DNA of 16,092 nucleotides, taken from CAYYHA01 sp964471535. GTDB taxonomy: Bacteria; Myxococcota; Myxococcia; SLRQ01. Positions 1-8,490 of this stretch are shown in pieces. The notes under the pieces were generated by a model. The model worked only from the letters and a program-made list of their open reading frames with translations, searched no databases and was not told the DNA's origin. How positions within the stretch are numbered: the first letter of the stretch is position 1; the number at the start of each line of letters is the position of its first letter. The stretch spans positions 1 through 16,092 of the forward strand of contig CAYYHA010000077.1 of the NCBI GenBank assembly GCA_964471535.1. Direction: 5' to 3'. The position numbers and the translations under genes were made by a program.

Positions 1-2
1 TC

Positions 3-452
3 CTCACCACGGCCCTGCCGCCGGATGCCAACGCGCCCCGCATCGACCTGGATCCAGCCGACGACAAGGCGCGGGCCTTCGTCGCCGCGACGTGGGGCGG
101 GCAAAGCGAGATCTGGATCTCCAGCGAGGCTGAGGGGCTCTTCTACCTACCCAATGCGAGTGACACGGCGACCGTGCTCCACCCCTACAACCCCGGTGGA
201 AACGAAGGAAAGGTCCGCCGCGGCACCCTCGATCCTGGGGCGCCGGGCGATCTCTGGTGGGCCACGCGGGCGGGGCTGCTTCGCTACAAGCGCGATGTGG
301 ATGCCTTCGTGACCCTGCCCTTCGGCCCGGGCTATGGCCTCGCCGGTGGCGGCGACGCCCGCGATGCGAAGGTGGACTTCGACCCGGTCCGCGGGCGCAC
401 CCTCTACGTGGCGGACAAGTTGGGGCTCTACTTCATCCACGACGCGGATTGA
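3..452 (+). CDS. C-terminal part of a beta-propeller-like protein (5' end outside window)
   Basis: The open frame runs in from the left edge and stops at TGA 450-452, giving about 149 residues of a protein whose N-terminus is not visible. Three spaced segments share one pattern: an aromatic-rich strand, a small turn, then Gly-Leu and Tyr (IWISSEAEGLFYLP, LWWATRAGLLRYK, LYVADKLGLYFIHD). This looks like successive blades of a beta-propeller such as the sensor-type or NHL/WD40-like families. No catalytic motif is visible and the role is unknown; such domains usually bind ligands or proteins. The stop lies about 50 bp before mfd on the same strand, so the two could be co-transcribed. The coding frame looks secure; the fold is an inference from the repeat pattern. 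Confidence 0.7.
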   Translation, partial: LTTALPPDANAPRIDLDPADDKARAFVAATWGGQSEIWISSEAEGLFYLPNASDTATVLHPYNPGGNEGKVRRGTLDPGAPGDLWWATRAGLLRYKRDVDAFVTLPFGPGYGLAGGGDARDAKVDFDPVRGRTLYVADKLGLYFIHDAD

Positions 453-503
453 CCGGCGAGAACGGGCGGTGGCCGTAGGCGTCCGGCGCGCGTGGGCCGC
501 CGC

Positions 504-3500
504 ATGGCGGAGCGATTGACAGGGCCGGGCCGTCGGTCCTACCTCACGGCGGTGCATCCGGCCGAGCGCCCCGCCGACGTCGCCTCCTTGGAGGAGCTCC
601 TCGCGCGCCTCCGCGAGGGGCGGCGTGCGCCGCGCCTCGACCTCGCCGGCCTGCCGGCAGGCGCACGGGCGCTGGTGGCGGCACGCCTCGCCGAAGCGGC
701 CGGGCCCGCCCTGGTGGTGACCGAGAGCGAGGAGGCCGCCGACGCCTTCGCCCGGGAGCTGGGCTTCTTCCTCGCCGCCACCGAGGATAGCCCTTCGGTT
801 CTTCGCATCCCCGACGACGAACTCCTCCCCTACGACGAGATCTCCCCCGATCCCTCGGCGGTCCTGCAGCGCCTCGCCGGCCTCGCCACCCTGGCCCTCG
901 ACGGAGCCCCACAGGTGGTGGTGGTCTCGGCACGGATGCTCGCCCGCCGGGTGCTGCCCCGCGCGCTGCTTCGGCGGGCCGTTTTCACCCTGCGCCCCGG
1001 CGAGACGGTGGATCGGGATGCGCTGGCCCGAAGGCTCGTGGAGGCGGGCTACCGCAACGTTCCCTTGGTCGAGGATCCGGGCACCTTCTCCCTTCGCGGG
1101 GGGCTCCTCGACGTCTACTCGCCCTTGCACCCGCTGCCGGTGCGGGTGGACCTCTTCGGCGACGAGATCGAGTCGCTTTGCACCTTCGATCCGGTCACGC
1201 AGCGCCGGCGAGAGGAGGTGGCGCGCCTACGCCTGTGTCCGGCGCGCGAGGCCCCGCAGACGCCCGAGGCCATCCGGCGCGCCGGCCTCGCCGTGCGCGA
1301 TCTGGCGGCGGAGGTCGGTCGGCCCACCCGGTCGCTGCACGGGCTCCTCGAGGATATCGAGGCCGGGCACGGCGGCCTCGGCATCGAGTCGCTGCTCCCC
1401 GGCTACGTCGAGGGCGGCCTCGTGCCCCTCTGGGAGCACCTCGAGGGGCTGAGTCTCGTCTTCGTGGACGACCCGGCGGCGGTGGAGGCCGCCCTGAGCG
1501 AGCTGTGGTCGGCGCTTCTCGGTGAGTACGAGGCCGCCCGCGCCGCCGGGCGCATCGCCTTTCCCCCCGCCGCCCACTACCTGCGCCCCGAGGAGACACT
1601 TACTCGCGGCGACGGACGCCTTTGGGTGTACCGCCACGTGCTCCTCGTCTCCGAGCGGCCCCAGCGGCCCGTCGATCTGGGGTGGCCGGCGGCGGCGCTG
1701 CGCGGCCCGGGTCCGGGCGCCGACGCAGGCGAGGGAACGCTCGCCCCCTTCGTCGAAGCGGCGTCGACCTGGAAGGAGAGGGGGCAGCGCGTGGTGGTGG
1801 CCTGCAGTGGGCCTGGGCGGCGCGATACCTTGCGGCGGCTCCTCGAGGCGCGGGGACTGTTGGTGCGGAGCTTCGACGGTCCGCTCCCCTGGCCCCTCTC
1901 TGGGCTCGCCGCGCTCGGTCCGGCGGACGTGTACCTCGGCCTCGGGGAGGTGGGGGAGGGCTTCGTGGCACCGGAGTTCGGCCTCGCGCTCGTCTCGGAG
2001 GCGGAGATCTTTGGATCGCCCCGGCGCGCGGTGCCTCGTCGGGCTCGGCCGCGGGCGGGAGCGACCGCCTTCGCCGAGGGCTTCCAGGCGCTCTCCGAAG
2101 GGGACTACGTCGTCCACGTCGAACACGGCATCGCGCGCTACCGCGGGCTGACGCGCTTGGAGATCCGCGGGGTCGCCGGGGAGTTCCTGCTCCTCGAGTT
2201 CGCCGGGGGCGACAAGCTCTACCTGCCCATCTACCGCCTCGGCCAGGTGCAGAAGTACGCGGGCGCGGAGGGCGAGGTGCGCCTCGATCGCCTCGGTGGC
2301 GAGACCTTCGCGCTGCGGAAGAAGAAGGTCAAAGAGGACCTCCTCCGCATGGCCGGGGAGCTCCTCCAGATCTACGCGGCGCGCAAGGCCCATCCGGGCA
2401 CCGCGTTCAGTGCGCCGGACGAGGACTTCGAGCGCTTCGTCGGCGAGTTTCCCCACGAGGAGACCCCCGACCAGCGCCGGGCCGCCGAGGAGGTGATCGC
2501 CGACATGATGCGCCCCGAGCCCATGGACCGCCTCCTGGTGGGTGATGTGGGCTTCGGAAAGACCGAGGTGGCCCTGCGGGCGGCGATGAAGGCCATTCTG
2601 GACGGGAAGCAGGTGGCGGTGCTCGTGCCGACGACGGTCCTGGCCGCGCAGCACGAGCTGACCTTTCGCGAACGTTTCGCGGGATGGCCCGTGGTCGTCG
2701 AGGCGGTCAGCCGCTTTCGCCGGCCGAAGGAGGTGAAGGAGGTGCTCGCCCGCACCGCCCGGGGTGCGGTGGACGTCCTCATTGGCACGCACCGCCTGCT
2801 CTCTCGGGACGTGGACTTTCGCGACCTAGGTCTCGTCATCATCGACGAGGAGCAGCGTTTCGGCGTGCGGCAGAAAGAGGCACTGAAGAAGCTTCGCCGC
2901 CAGGTGGACGTCCTCGCCTTGAGCGCGACCCCCATCCCGCGCACGCTCCACATGTCCCTGAGCGGCATCCGCGACCTCTCCATCATCGCCACCCCGCCCC
3001 GGGATCGCCGGGCGATCCGGACCTTCGTCGCCCGCTACGAGGCGCACACCGTCCGCGAGGCGGTGGAGCAGGAGCTGTCACGGGGTGGGCAGGTCTACTT
3101 CGTTCACGACCGGGTGCAGAGCATCGGTGCGGTGCACGAAGAGCTGCGTCAGATGCTTCCCGCAGTGCGCATCGAGGTGGCGCACGGACAGATGAACGAG
3201 CGGGCGCTCGAGCGGGCGATGACCCGCTTCGTGCGCCGCGAGGCGGACCTCTTGCTCTGCACGAGCATCATCGAATCGGGGCTGGACATCCCGAGCGTCA
3301 ACACGATCCTCATCTACCGCGCCGATCGCTTCGGACTGGCACAGCTCTACCAGCTGCGCGGTCGCGTCGGCCGAAGCAGCGAGCGCGCCTATGCCTACCT
3401 CCTGGTCTCCGGTACCGAGCCCCTGAGCAAGGACGCACGCAAGAGGCTGGCGGCGCTGCAGGAGCTCAGCGAGCTGGGCTCGGGCTTTCGCCTGGCCAGC

Positions 3501-4133
3501 TACGACATGGAGATCCGCGGCGCGGGCAATCTCCTGGGCCCGGATCAGAGCGGACACATCGCGGCGGTCGGTTTCGATCTCTACGCGAGGCTCCTCGACG
3601 AGGCGGTGCGCGAGCTGCGCGGCGAACCGCCCAGCGTGGAGGTCGAGCCAGAGGTCGAACTCCCCGTCGCCGCCTACCTCGACGAGGACTACGTGCCCGA
3701 TGTGCAGCAGCGCCTCCTCCTATACAAGCGTCTCGCCGGCGCAGCGAACCGGGAGGCCCTCCAAGAGCTGCGGGAGGAGCTGGTCGATCGCTTCGGCCCC
3801 CTGCCGGAGGAAGCCGAGAACCTTCTGGCGCTCATGGAGATTCGCCTCGCGCTGAAGGCGCTTCGGGTGCGCTCCCTCGAGAGCGGTCCCGGCCGGCTGG
3901 TGCTGAGTCTCGGCCGCGCCTCGCGTCTGTCCGGTGAGCGGCTCATGGAGCGTGTCCTGAAGAGCCAAGAGGGAGACGCGCTGCGGATGCGCCTCGGGCC
4001 GGGCATGAAGCTGCTGGTGTCGATCGCCCCCGACGCCGAGGGCGCGGAGGTGCTGCGGGCCGCCGGTGAGCTGTTGCAGGAGCTGGCCGGCTGTGTTCTA
4101 AGCGGGGGCCCAGAATGGGACGGAGCGGGGTGA
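504..4133 (+). CDS. mfd: Transcription-repair coupling factor Mfd
   Basis: Mfd is a cytoplasmic DNA translocase that removes RNA polymerase stalled at lesions and recruits UvrA for nucleotide excision repair. The product is about 1209 residues, slightly longer than the roughly 1150 of E. coli Mfd. Visible in order: an N-terminal UvrB-like module with the typical LLPYDEISP stretch; a CarD-like RNA-polymerase-interacting domain starting near residue 525 (GDYVVHVEHGIARYRG); a RecG-like motor with Walker A GDVGFGKT (680-687, Lys686), the DEEQ box (781-784) and an RGRVGR helicase motif (952-957); and a C-terminal TRCF domain from about residue 1055. All motor motifs are intact. The start is uncertain: GTG at 492 is in frame 12 bp earlier, and neither start has a clear ribosome binding site. 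ATG 504 was chosen on codon preference. Confidence 0.97.
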   Translation: MAERLTGPGRRSYLTAVHPAERPADVASLEELLARLREGRRAPRLDLAGLPAGARALVAARLAEAAGPALVVTESEEAADAFARELGFFLAATEDSPSVLRIPDDELLPYDEISPDPSAVLQRLAGLATLALDGAPQVVVVSARMLARRVLPRALLRRAVFTLRPGETVDRDALARRLVEAGYRNVPLVEDPGTFSLRGGLLDVYSPLHPLPVRVDLFGDEIESLCTFDPVTQRRREEVARLRLCPAREAPQTPEAIRRAGLAVRDLAAEVGRPTRSLHGLLEDIEAGHGGLGIESLLPGYVEGGLVPLWEHLEGLSLVFVDDPAAVEAALSELWSALLGEYEAARAAGRIAFPPAAHYLRPEETLTRGDGRLWVYRHVLLVSERPQRPVDLGWPAAALRGPGPGADAGEGTLAPFVEAASTWKERGQRVVVACSGPGRRDTLRRLLEARGLLVRSFDGPLPWPLSGLAALGPADVYLGLGEVGEGFVAPEFGLALVSEAEIFGSPRRAVPRRARPRAGATAFAEGFQALSEGDYVVHVEHGIARYRGLTRLEIRGVAGEFLLLEFAGGDKLYLPIYRLGQVQKYAGAEGEVRLDRLGGETFALRKKKVKEDLLRMAGELLQIYAARKAHPGTAFSAPDEDFERFVGEFPHEETPDQRRAAEEVIADMMRPEPMDRLLVGDVGFGKTEVALRAAMKAILDGKQVAVLVPTTVLAAQHELTFRERFAGWPVVVEAVSRFRRPKEVKEVLARTARGAVDVLIGTHRLLSRDVDFRDLGLVIIDEEQRFGVRQKEALKKLRRQVDVLALSATPIPRTLHMSLSGIRDLSIIATPPRDRRAIRTFVARYEAHTVREAVEQELSRGGQVYFVHDRVQSIGAVHEELRQMLPAVRIEVAHGQMNERALERAMTRFVRREADLLLCTSIIESGLDIPSVNTILIYRADRFGLAQLYQLRGRVGRSSERAYAYLLVSGTEPLSKDARKRLAALQELSELGSGFRLASYDMEIRGAGNLLGPDQSGHIAAVGFDLYARLLDEAVRELRGEPPSVEVEPEVELPVAAYLDEDYVPDVQQRLLLYKRLAGAANREALQELREELVDRFGPLPEEAENLLALMEIRLALKALRVRSLESGPGRLVLSLGRASRLSGERLMERVLKSQEGDALRMRLGPGMKLLVSIAPDAEGAEVLRAAGELLQELAGCVLSGGPEWDGAG

Positions 4134-4305
4134 TGCGCCCGGAATTTGGGGGGTATCCACGCTGTTCGTGCCGCCGAGGCCGCCACTGCCGACGATGCCC
4201 GAAGCGGCCCCGCCAGCGCCCCCCAGCGATCCGAATCCATCCGTGACCCGAGCCCGTGATCAGAGCCTGCGCTGCCCCAGGGCCGAGCAGGTGAGGTGAT
4301 CGACC

Positions 4306-4312
4306 AGGAGAG
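4306..4312 (+). promoter_or_regulatory. Ribosome binding site of the first parvulin gene
   Basis: AGGAGAG lies 4 nt before ATG 4317 and 7 nt before a second in-frame ATG at 4320. It supports either of these over the upstream in-frame GTG at 4296, which would place the site inside the coding region. It sits in the loop of a short inverted repeat (ATCGA 4299-4303, TCGAT 4314-4318), which is probably chance. Confidence 0.7.
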
Positions 4313-4316
4313 ATCG

Positions 4317-5465
4317 ATGATGCGCGCAAAGAGTTGCCTGATGGTCGCACTCGCTGCCCTTGCCCTCGCTTGGGGTGGCTGCGAAACGAGGTCTGGTGCC
4401 TCGGAGAGTTCGTCGGGAGAGGCGGCGACGAAGGCGGAGGGGCCGGCGAAGAAGGAAGGCACCACGCTGGCGAAGATCGGCGACGAGCGGATCACCCTCG
4501 AAGAGTTTCGCGACCGGCTGATGAACCAAAACCCCTTCCTCCGGGCGCGCTACACCGACCACGAGCGGAAGAAGGAGTTCCTGGAGAACCTCATCCGCTT
4601 CGAGCTCCTCGCCCGGGAGGCCAAGCGTCGCGGCCTCGACCAGGATCCGGACGTGCAGGAGTCGATGAAGAAGATGATGGTGCAAAAGCTCATCCGGAAG
4701 ACCTTCGACGAAGCGGAGCCGGGTGAGTTCAGTGAGGCGGAGCTGAAGGCGTACTACGAGGCGCACATCGACGACTACGTGAAGCCGGAGCGGGTGCGGG
4801 TCAGCCACATTTTCTTCTCCTTCGAGAAGCGAGGCGGGAAGGACAAGGCGCTCGCAGCGGCCAAGAAGACGCTCGCCGCCCTCGAGACAGCGCAGAAAAA
4901 GGATCCGCGCGCCTTTCGGGACACCGCACGCCAGGAGAGCGACGACGTGGAGACGAAGCCCACTGGTGGCGATCTTCGCTACCAGACGAAGGAGGATCTC
5001 GAGGCTGCCTGGGGCCCGGCGGTGGCCAAGGCGGCCTTCTCCCTCGAGAAGGTTGGGGATCTCTCCGCACCGGTGGTCGGTGAGAAGGGGGTGCACATCC
5101 TCCGCCTGACCGGCCGGCAGAAGGCGCTCAACAAGACCTTCGACCAGGTCAAGCAGCAGATCATCCACCGGCTTAGGCGCGAGAAACGCAACGAGCGCTT
5201 CGAGGCCTTCGTTGCCGAACTGCGCAAGAAGGAAGGGGTGACCATCGAGGAAGCGCTGCTCGACACGGTGGACCCCACCGCTGGAGACGCCTCGATTCCC
5301 GGCGCACCGAAGCTCCCCCACCCAGTGCGGATGGGGCCGTCACCCGCCGCGCTCAAGGGCGCTGCGGCGAAGCCAGTTCAGGCAGCGTCTCCGGCCAAGC
5401 CGGGCGGGGCTACGAAGCCGGCTTCCAAGCCGGCTGCGCAGGGCGCCGAGCCCGGTGCGCAGTGA
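4317..5465 (+). CDS. Parvulin-type peptidyl-prolyl isomerase, probable lipoprotein (SurA/PrsA-like)
   Basis: Members of this family fold proteins in the periplasm by cis-trans isomerisation of prolyl bonds. The 382-residue product starts with a hydrophobic signal segment and Cys22 (LALAWGGC). The lipobox is atypical, with Trp at -3, so lipidation is likely but not certain. A SurA_N-like helical domain covers about residues 50-150, including an EFRDRLMNQNPF-type segment and several charged helices. A divergent PpiC domain follows (about 158-266, from RVRVSHIFFSFE through TGGDL to GVHILRL). The last 50 or so residues are Ala/Pro/Lys-rich and look disordered, possibly a linker. The gene opens a five-gene run 183 bp after mfd; the next gene starts 3 nt after its stop. 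It is a SurA/PrsA-like foldase and not a clear SurA orthologue. Confidence 0.9.
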   Translation: MMRAKSCLMVALAALALAWGGCETRSGASESSSGEAATKAEGPAKKEGTTLAKIGDERITLEEFRDRLMNQNPFLRARYTDHERKKEFLENLIRFELLAREAKRRGLDQDPDVQESMKKMMVQKLIRKTFDEAEPGEFSEAELKAYYEAHIDDYVKPERVRVSHIFFSFEKRGGKDKALAAAKKTLAALETAQKKDPRAFRDTARQESDDVETKPTGGDLRYQTKEDLEAAWGPAVAKAAFSLEKVGDLSAPVVGEKGVHILRLTGRQKALNKTFDQVKQQIIHRLRREKRNERFEAFVAELRKKEGVTIEEALLDTVDPTAGDASIPGAPKLPHPVRMGPSPAALKGAAAKPVQAASPAKPGGATKPASKPAAQGAEPGAQ

Positions 5466-5468
5466 AAG

Positions 5469-6446
5469 ATGGCGTGCCGTCCACAGGGCGTTCGCTTCGG
5501 TGCCTGGGCCTTCGTGGGGCTCGCCGCCCTGCTCGGCGGTCTCGCCTGTGACCGCCCCAGCGCGGCGGCCCCGCAGGAGACGCCCCCGGTGGCGGTAGTC
5601 AACGGAGAGCCCATTCCGGCCTCGGTGGTCCAGCGAGAGCTCTTGCGCCTGCGTCGGGAGGCGGGGTCGGCGCCGGTGCACACCGAGGCAGAGCTCGAAA
5701 CGCTCCGCCGCGAGCTGCTCGACGACCGGATCGATCGGCTGCTCTTGCTGCAGCTCGCGAAGGAGCGGGGCATCGAGGCGGAGCCCGGCGAGGTGGAGCG
5801 CTTGCTCCTGCGCCTGCGCGCCGACTACCCAGGGGATACCTTCGAGGAGTTCCTCGCCGACGAGGGCATCCCTCTCTCGCAGCTGAAGGCGGAGCTGCGG
5901 GAGCGGGTGCTCATCCAGCGCCTCCTGCAGCGTGAGGTGCGGGCCCGGGTGGTGGTGACCGATGACGAGATTCAGGCCTACTACGATTCGCACCCCGAGG
6001 AGTTCAAGGTGCCCGAGCAGGTCCACGCCCGGCAGATCGTGGTGAAGACCCGAGAGGAGGCCGAGGCGCTGCGCACCGAGCTTCGAAAGCGCCATGGCCC
6101 CGATTTCGCGGAGGTGGCGCGAAGCCGATCCATCGCACCGGAGGCGGCGCAGGGTGGGGACCTGGGGTGGTTCGAGCGGGGGGTGATGCCGCCGCCCTTC
6201 GACGTCTGCTTCGACCTTCCCGTCGGACGCGTCTCCGAGGTCGTGGAGTCGCCCTACGGCTACCATCTCTTTCAGGTCCTAGAGCGCCGGAAGGCACGTG
6301 TGCTCTCCCTCGACGAGGCGCGCGACCGCATCGAGGCAAAGCTTCGCCGGGAGAAGGAGAAGCGGGCGCAGGAGCGGTATGTGGCGCTCCTGCGGGAGAC
6401 GGCAAAGATCGAGATCAACGAAGCGGTGCTGGGGGAGATCCGATGA
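5469..6446 (+). CDS. Parvulin-type peptidyl-prolyl isomerase, probable lipoprotein
   Basis: This second foldase gene is 325 codons long. A signal sequence ends at Cys27 (LLGGLAC), a loose lipobox with Leu at -2. Residues 41-55 (VAVVNGEPIPASVV) open the SurA_N-type chaperone domain, as in both neighbours. A complete PpiC domain occupies about 184-273, with the hallmark segments VHARQIVVKT, GGDLGWFERG (229-238) and SPYGYHLFQV (261-270). A charged C-terminal helix completes the SurA-like fold, so the protein is expected to act outside the inner membrane on outer-membrane or secreted clients. ATG 5469 lies 3 nt after the previous stop and the 3' end overlaps the next start by 4 nt (ATGA), so translation is probably coupled on both sides. 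Confidence 0.93.
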   Translation: MACRPQGVRFGAWAFVGLAALLGGLACDRPSAAAPQETPPVAVVNGEPIPASVVQRELLRLRREAGSAPVHTEAELETLRRELLDDRIDRLLLLQLAKERGIEAEPGEVERLLLRLRADYPGDTFEEFLADEGIPLSQLKAELRERVLIQRLLQREVRARVVVTDDEIQAYYDSHPEEFKVPEQVHARQIVVKTREEAEALRTELRKRHGPDFAEVARSRSIAPEAAQGGDLGWFERGVMPPPFDVCFDLPVGRVSEVVESPYGYHLFQVLERRKARVLSLDEARDRIEAKLRREKEKRAQERYVALLRETAKIEINEAVLGEIR

Positions 6447-7510
6447 AGTGCCACTCCGTCGAGCACCCTGCAGGGCATCTCGCACGGCTGCGGCAAGCCC
6501 TTCCTTGCGTCCTCGGGCGCCCCCGATGGGTGGTCGCGCTCGCGCTCGTCCTCCTCCTCGTCCCGAGTGCAGCGGTGGCGAAGGGGGGGCGGGTCATCGA
6601 GCGCATCGCTGCGGTGGTCAACGGCGAGGTGATCCCCCTGTCGAAGGTCTACGAGCGTGCCGCGCCGATGCTGGAATCCCTCGAGAAGGCGGGTGAGGGA
6701 GACGATGCGCTGGCGCGGCGGCATGCGCTTCAGGAAGCGCTGCGTGATCTCATCGACGAGCAGCTCATCGAGACGGAGGTGAAGGCGCGCGCGCAACCAC
6801 TCACCGACGCCGAGATCGACCGGGCCATCGAGGAAGTTCGGCGCAAGGCCGGTCTCGACCCCGAGGCCTTCCGCCGAGCCATCGAGGCTCAGGGCTATAC
6901 CTGGGAGGGCTACCGCCGCGAGCTCGCCAAGCAGATCCAACGCTTCCGTCTTCTTGCCGAGGAGGTCCGGTCGAAGGTTCAGGTGACGGATGAGGACGTG
7001 CGTACCTATTTGGCGCAAAAGGGTGAGACCCTCGGCGGCGAGGAGCTCCGGGTGCGACACATCCTCATCCGCGTGCCCGAGAACGCTCCGCCGGAGGAGG
7101 TCGCCCGTGCCCGCGAGCGAGCCGAGCGGGCCCGGGTCCGGATCGTCGAGGGCGGAGAGGACTTCGGAAAGGTGGCAAAGGAGGTCTCCGAGGATCCGGG
7201 GACGGCTGCGGACGGTGGCGATCTGGGCTGGTTCGGGCGAGGTCGGATGGTGAAGCCCTTCGAGGAGGCAGCGTTCGCTGCCAAGCCCGGCGAAGTGGTG
7301 GGCCCCATCCGGACACCCTTCGGTTGGCACCTCCTTCAGGTGCGTGCCCGCCGGGTGCGCGAGGAGGGAGGCGCCCTAGACGCAGCGCGCATGGAGCAGG
7401 CGCGGCAGGAACTTTTCGAGCGGGAGATGGAGCTGCAGACGCGGCGATACCTCGAGGCGCTGCGCCGCAAGGCGGTCATCGAGATCAAGGTCGAGGCCCT
7501 CAAGGGATGA
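6443..7510 (+). CDS. surA: Periplasmic chaperone/isomerase SurA-like
   Basis: The 355-residue product is the best SurA match of the three. A cleavable signal peptide has its hydrophobic core at about 29-44 and a signal peptidase I site after Ala46 (AVA|KGG). The chaperone domain opens with VIERIAAVVNGEVIPLS (51-67), the classic SurA N-terminus. One parvulin domain follows at about 201-302 (LRVRHILIRV, GGDLGWFGRGRMVKPF, TPFGWHLLQV), then a C-terminal helix. E. coli SurA is longer and has two parvulin domains; this protein has only one, as is common outside the gammaproteobacteria. The start at ATG 6443 is supported by GGGGGAG at 6431-6437 and an ATGA overlap with the previous stop. A surA-pdxA pairing is also known from E. 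coli, which supports the name. Confidence 0.93.
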   Translation: MKCHSVEHPAGHLARLRQALPCVLGRPRWVVALALVLLLVPSAAVAKGGRVIERIAAVVNGEVIPLSKVYERAAPMLESLEKAGEGDDALARRHALQEALRDLIDEQLIETEVKARAQPLTDAEIDRAIEEVRRKAGLDPEAFRRAIEAQGYTWEGYRRELAKQIQRFRLLAEEVRSKVQVTDEDVRTYLAQKGETLGGEELRVRHILIRVPENAPPEEVARARERAERARVRIVEGGEDFGKVAKEVSEDPGTAADGGDLGWFGRGRMVKPFEEAAFAAKPGEVVGPIRTPFGWHLLQVRARRVREEGGALDAARMEQARQELFEREMELQTRRYLEALRRKAVIEIKVEALKG

Positions 7511-8490
7511 AGCCGCGGGTTGCGATCTCGCTCGGCGACCCCTGTGGGATCGCCCCCGAGGTGATCGTCCGGGCGTTGGGCGAGCCTCGGGTGCGCGAGA
7601 CCCTGACGCCCCTGGTCTTCGGGGACGAAGCCATCTGGCGCCGCGCCATCGATCTGACGGGGGTGGATCCGGATCTGCCCTTCGTCCGCCCCCACCAGAT
7701 CCCCGAGGATCGCAGCGTAGGCGCCGTTGTCACGGTCACCGACTTGGGCCACGCCGCCGCACCCTATGGCGGCGAGACCGAGGCCAGCGCCAGGGCGCAG
7801 CTCGGCTACCTCGACGCCGCCGTGGAGGCGGCGATCCGCGGCGATGCCGACGCGCTGTGCACCGGACCGGTGACCAAGAGCGCCGTGGCCAAGGTGGAGC
7901 CCACCTTCCGCGGTCACACCGAGTTTCTTCGTGACCGCTATGCGGTGCCCCGCGTCGCCATGATGCTCGCCGGTCCGAAGCTGCGTGTGGTGCTCGTCAC
8001 CACCCACGTCGCCGTGCGAGACGTCGCCGACCGCATCACCGAGGAGGCCGTCGTCGAGACCACCCGCCTCGCACACCGTGCGCTTCGGGAGTGGTTCGAC
8101 ATCCCCGAGCCCCAGATTGCCGTCTGCGGCCTGAACCCCCACGCAGGCGAGGGGGGACACTTCGGGCGGGAGGATCTCGAGGTGATCGCGCCGGCGGTGG
8201 AACGGCTGCGCGAAGAGGGGCTCTTGGTGCGGGGCCCGGTGGCCGCGGATTCGGCGATGCCCCGCGCGGTGGAAGGACGCTACGATGTGGTGGTCGCCAT
8301 GTTCCATGATCAGGGGCTCGCCCCCATCAAGACCCTCCACTTCGACGAGGCGGTGAACGTTACCCTGGGCCTGCCCATCCCGCGGACGAGTCCCGATCAC
8401 GGTTCGGCCTTGGACATCGCCGGCACGGGAAGGGCCCGCCCGGGCGCGATGATCGCTTCCCTCCTCCTTGCCGCTCGGTTGGCCGCATGA
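7507..8490 (+). CDS. pdxA: 4-hydroxythreonine-4-phosphate dehydrogenase PdxA
   Basis: PdxA oxidises 4-phosphohydroxy-L-threonine with NAD in the DXP-dependent route to pyridoxal phosphate; PdxJ uses the product. The protein is 327 residues, matching the family (E. coli 329). The three metal-binding histidines align one position off E. coli: His167 in TTHVAVRD, His212 in LNPHAGEGGHFG and His267 in AMFHDQGLAPIK. Substrate-site segments GPVTKSAV and FRGHTEFLRD (His137) and the C-terminal LGLPIPRTSPDHGSALDIAG are intact. The N-terminal motif reads GDPCGIAPE where most homologues have GDPAGIGPE, a mild variation. ATG 7507 overlaps the surA stop and the gene's own stop overlaps the next start, so it is mid-operon and translationally coupled. 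Confidence 0.97.
   Translation: MKPRVAISLGDPCGIAPEVIVRALGEPRVRETLTPLVFGDEAIWRRAIDLTGVDPDLPFVRPHQIPEDRSVGAVVTVTDLGHAAAPYGGETEASARAQLGYLDAAVEAAIRGDADALCTGPVTKSAVAKVEPTFRGHTEFLRDRYAVPRVAMMLAGPKLRVVLVTTHVAVRDVADRITEEAVVETTRLAHRALREWFDIPEPQIAVCGLNPHAGEGGHFGREDLEVIAPAVERLREEGLLVRGPVAADSAMPRAVEGRYDVVVAMFHDQGLAPIKTLHFDEAVNVTLGLPIPRTSPDHGSALDIAGTGRARPGAMIASLLLAARLAA

Noticed and set aside
147..1130. A 327-codon minus-strand open frame over the left edge
   Set aside because: It spans the end of the propeller gene, the gap and the mfd start, all convincing on the plus strand, and has no domain.
1227..2792. A 521-codon open frame on the minus strand inside mfd
   Set aside because: It is antisense to the Mfd core, whose motor motifs are unmistakable in the plus frame. 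The translation has no recognisable domain and its His/Arg/Gly/Leu-rich composition is typical of GC-rich shadow frames.
4134..4316. The 183-bp gap between mfd and the first foldase gene, checked for a small RNA, promoter or terminator
   Set aside because: Only an imperfect stem (CCTGC 4266-4270 with GCAGG 4287-4291) was found, with no T-run and no convincing -35/-10 pair.
6272..7330. A 352-codon minus-strand open frame within the surA-like gene
   Set aside because: It is antisense to a clear signal peptide plus parvulin domain and shows no coherent protein features.
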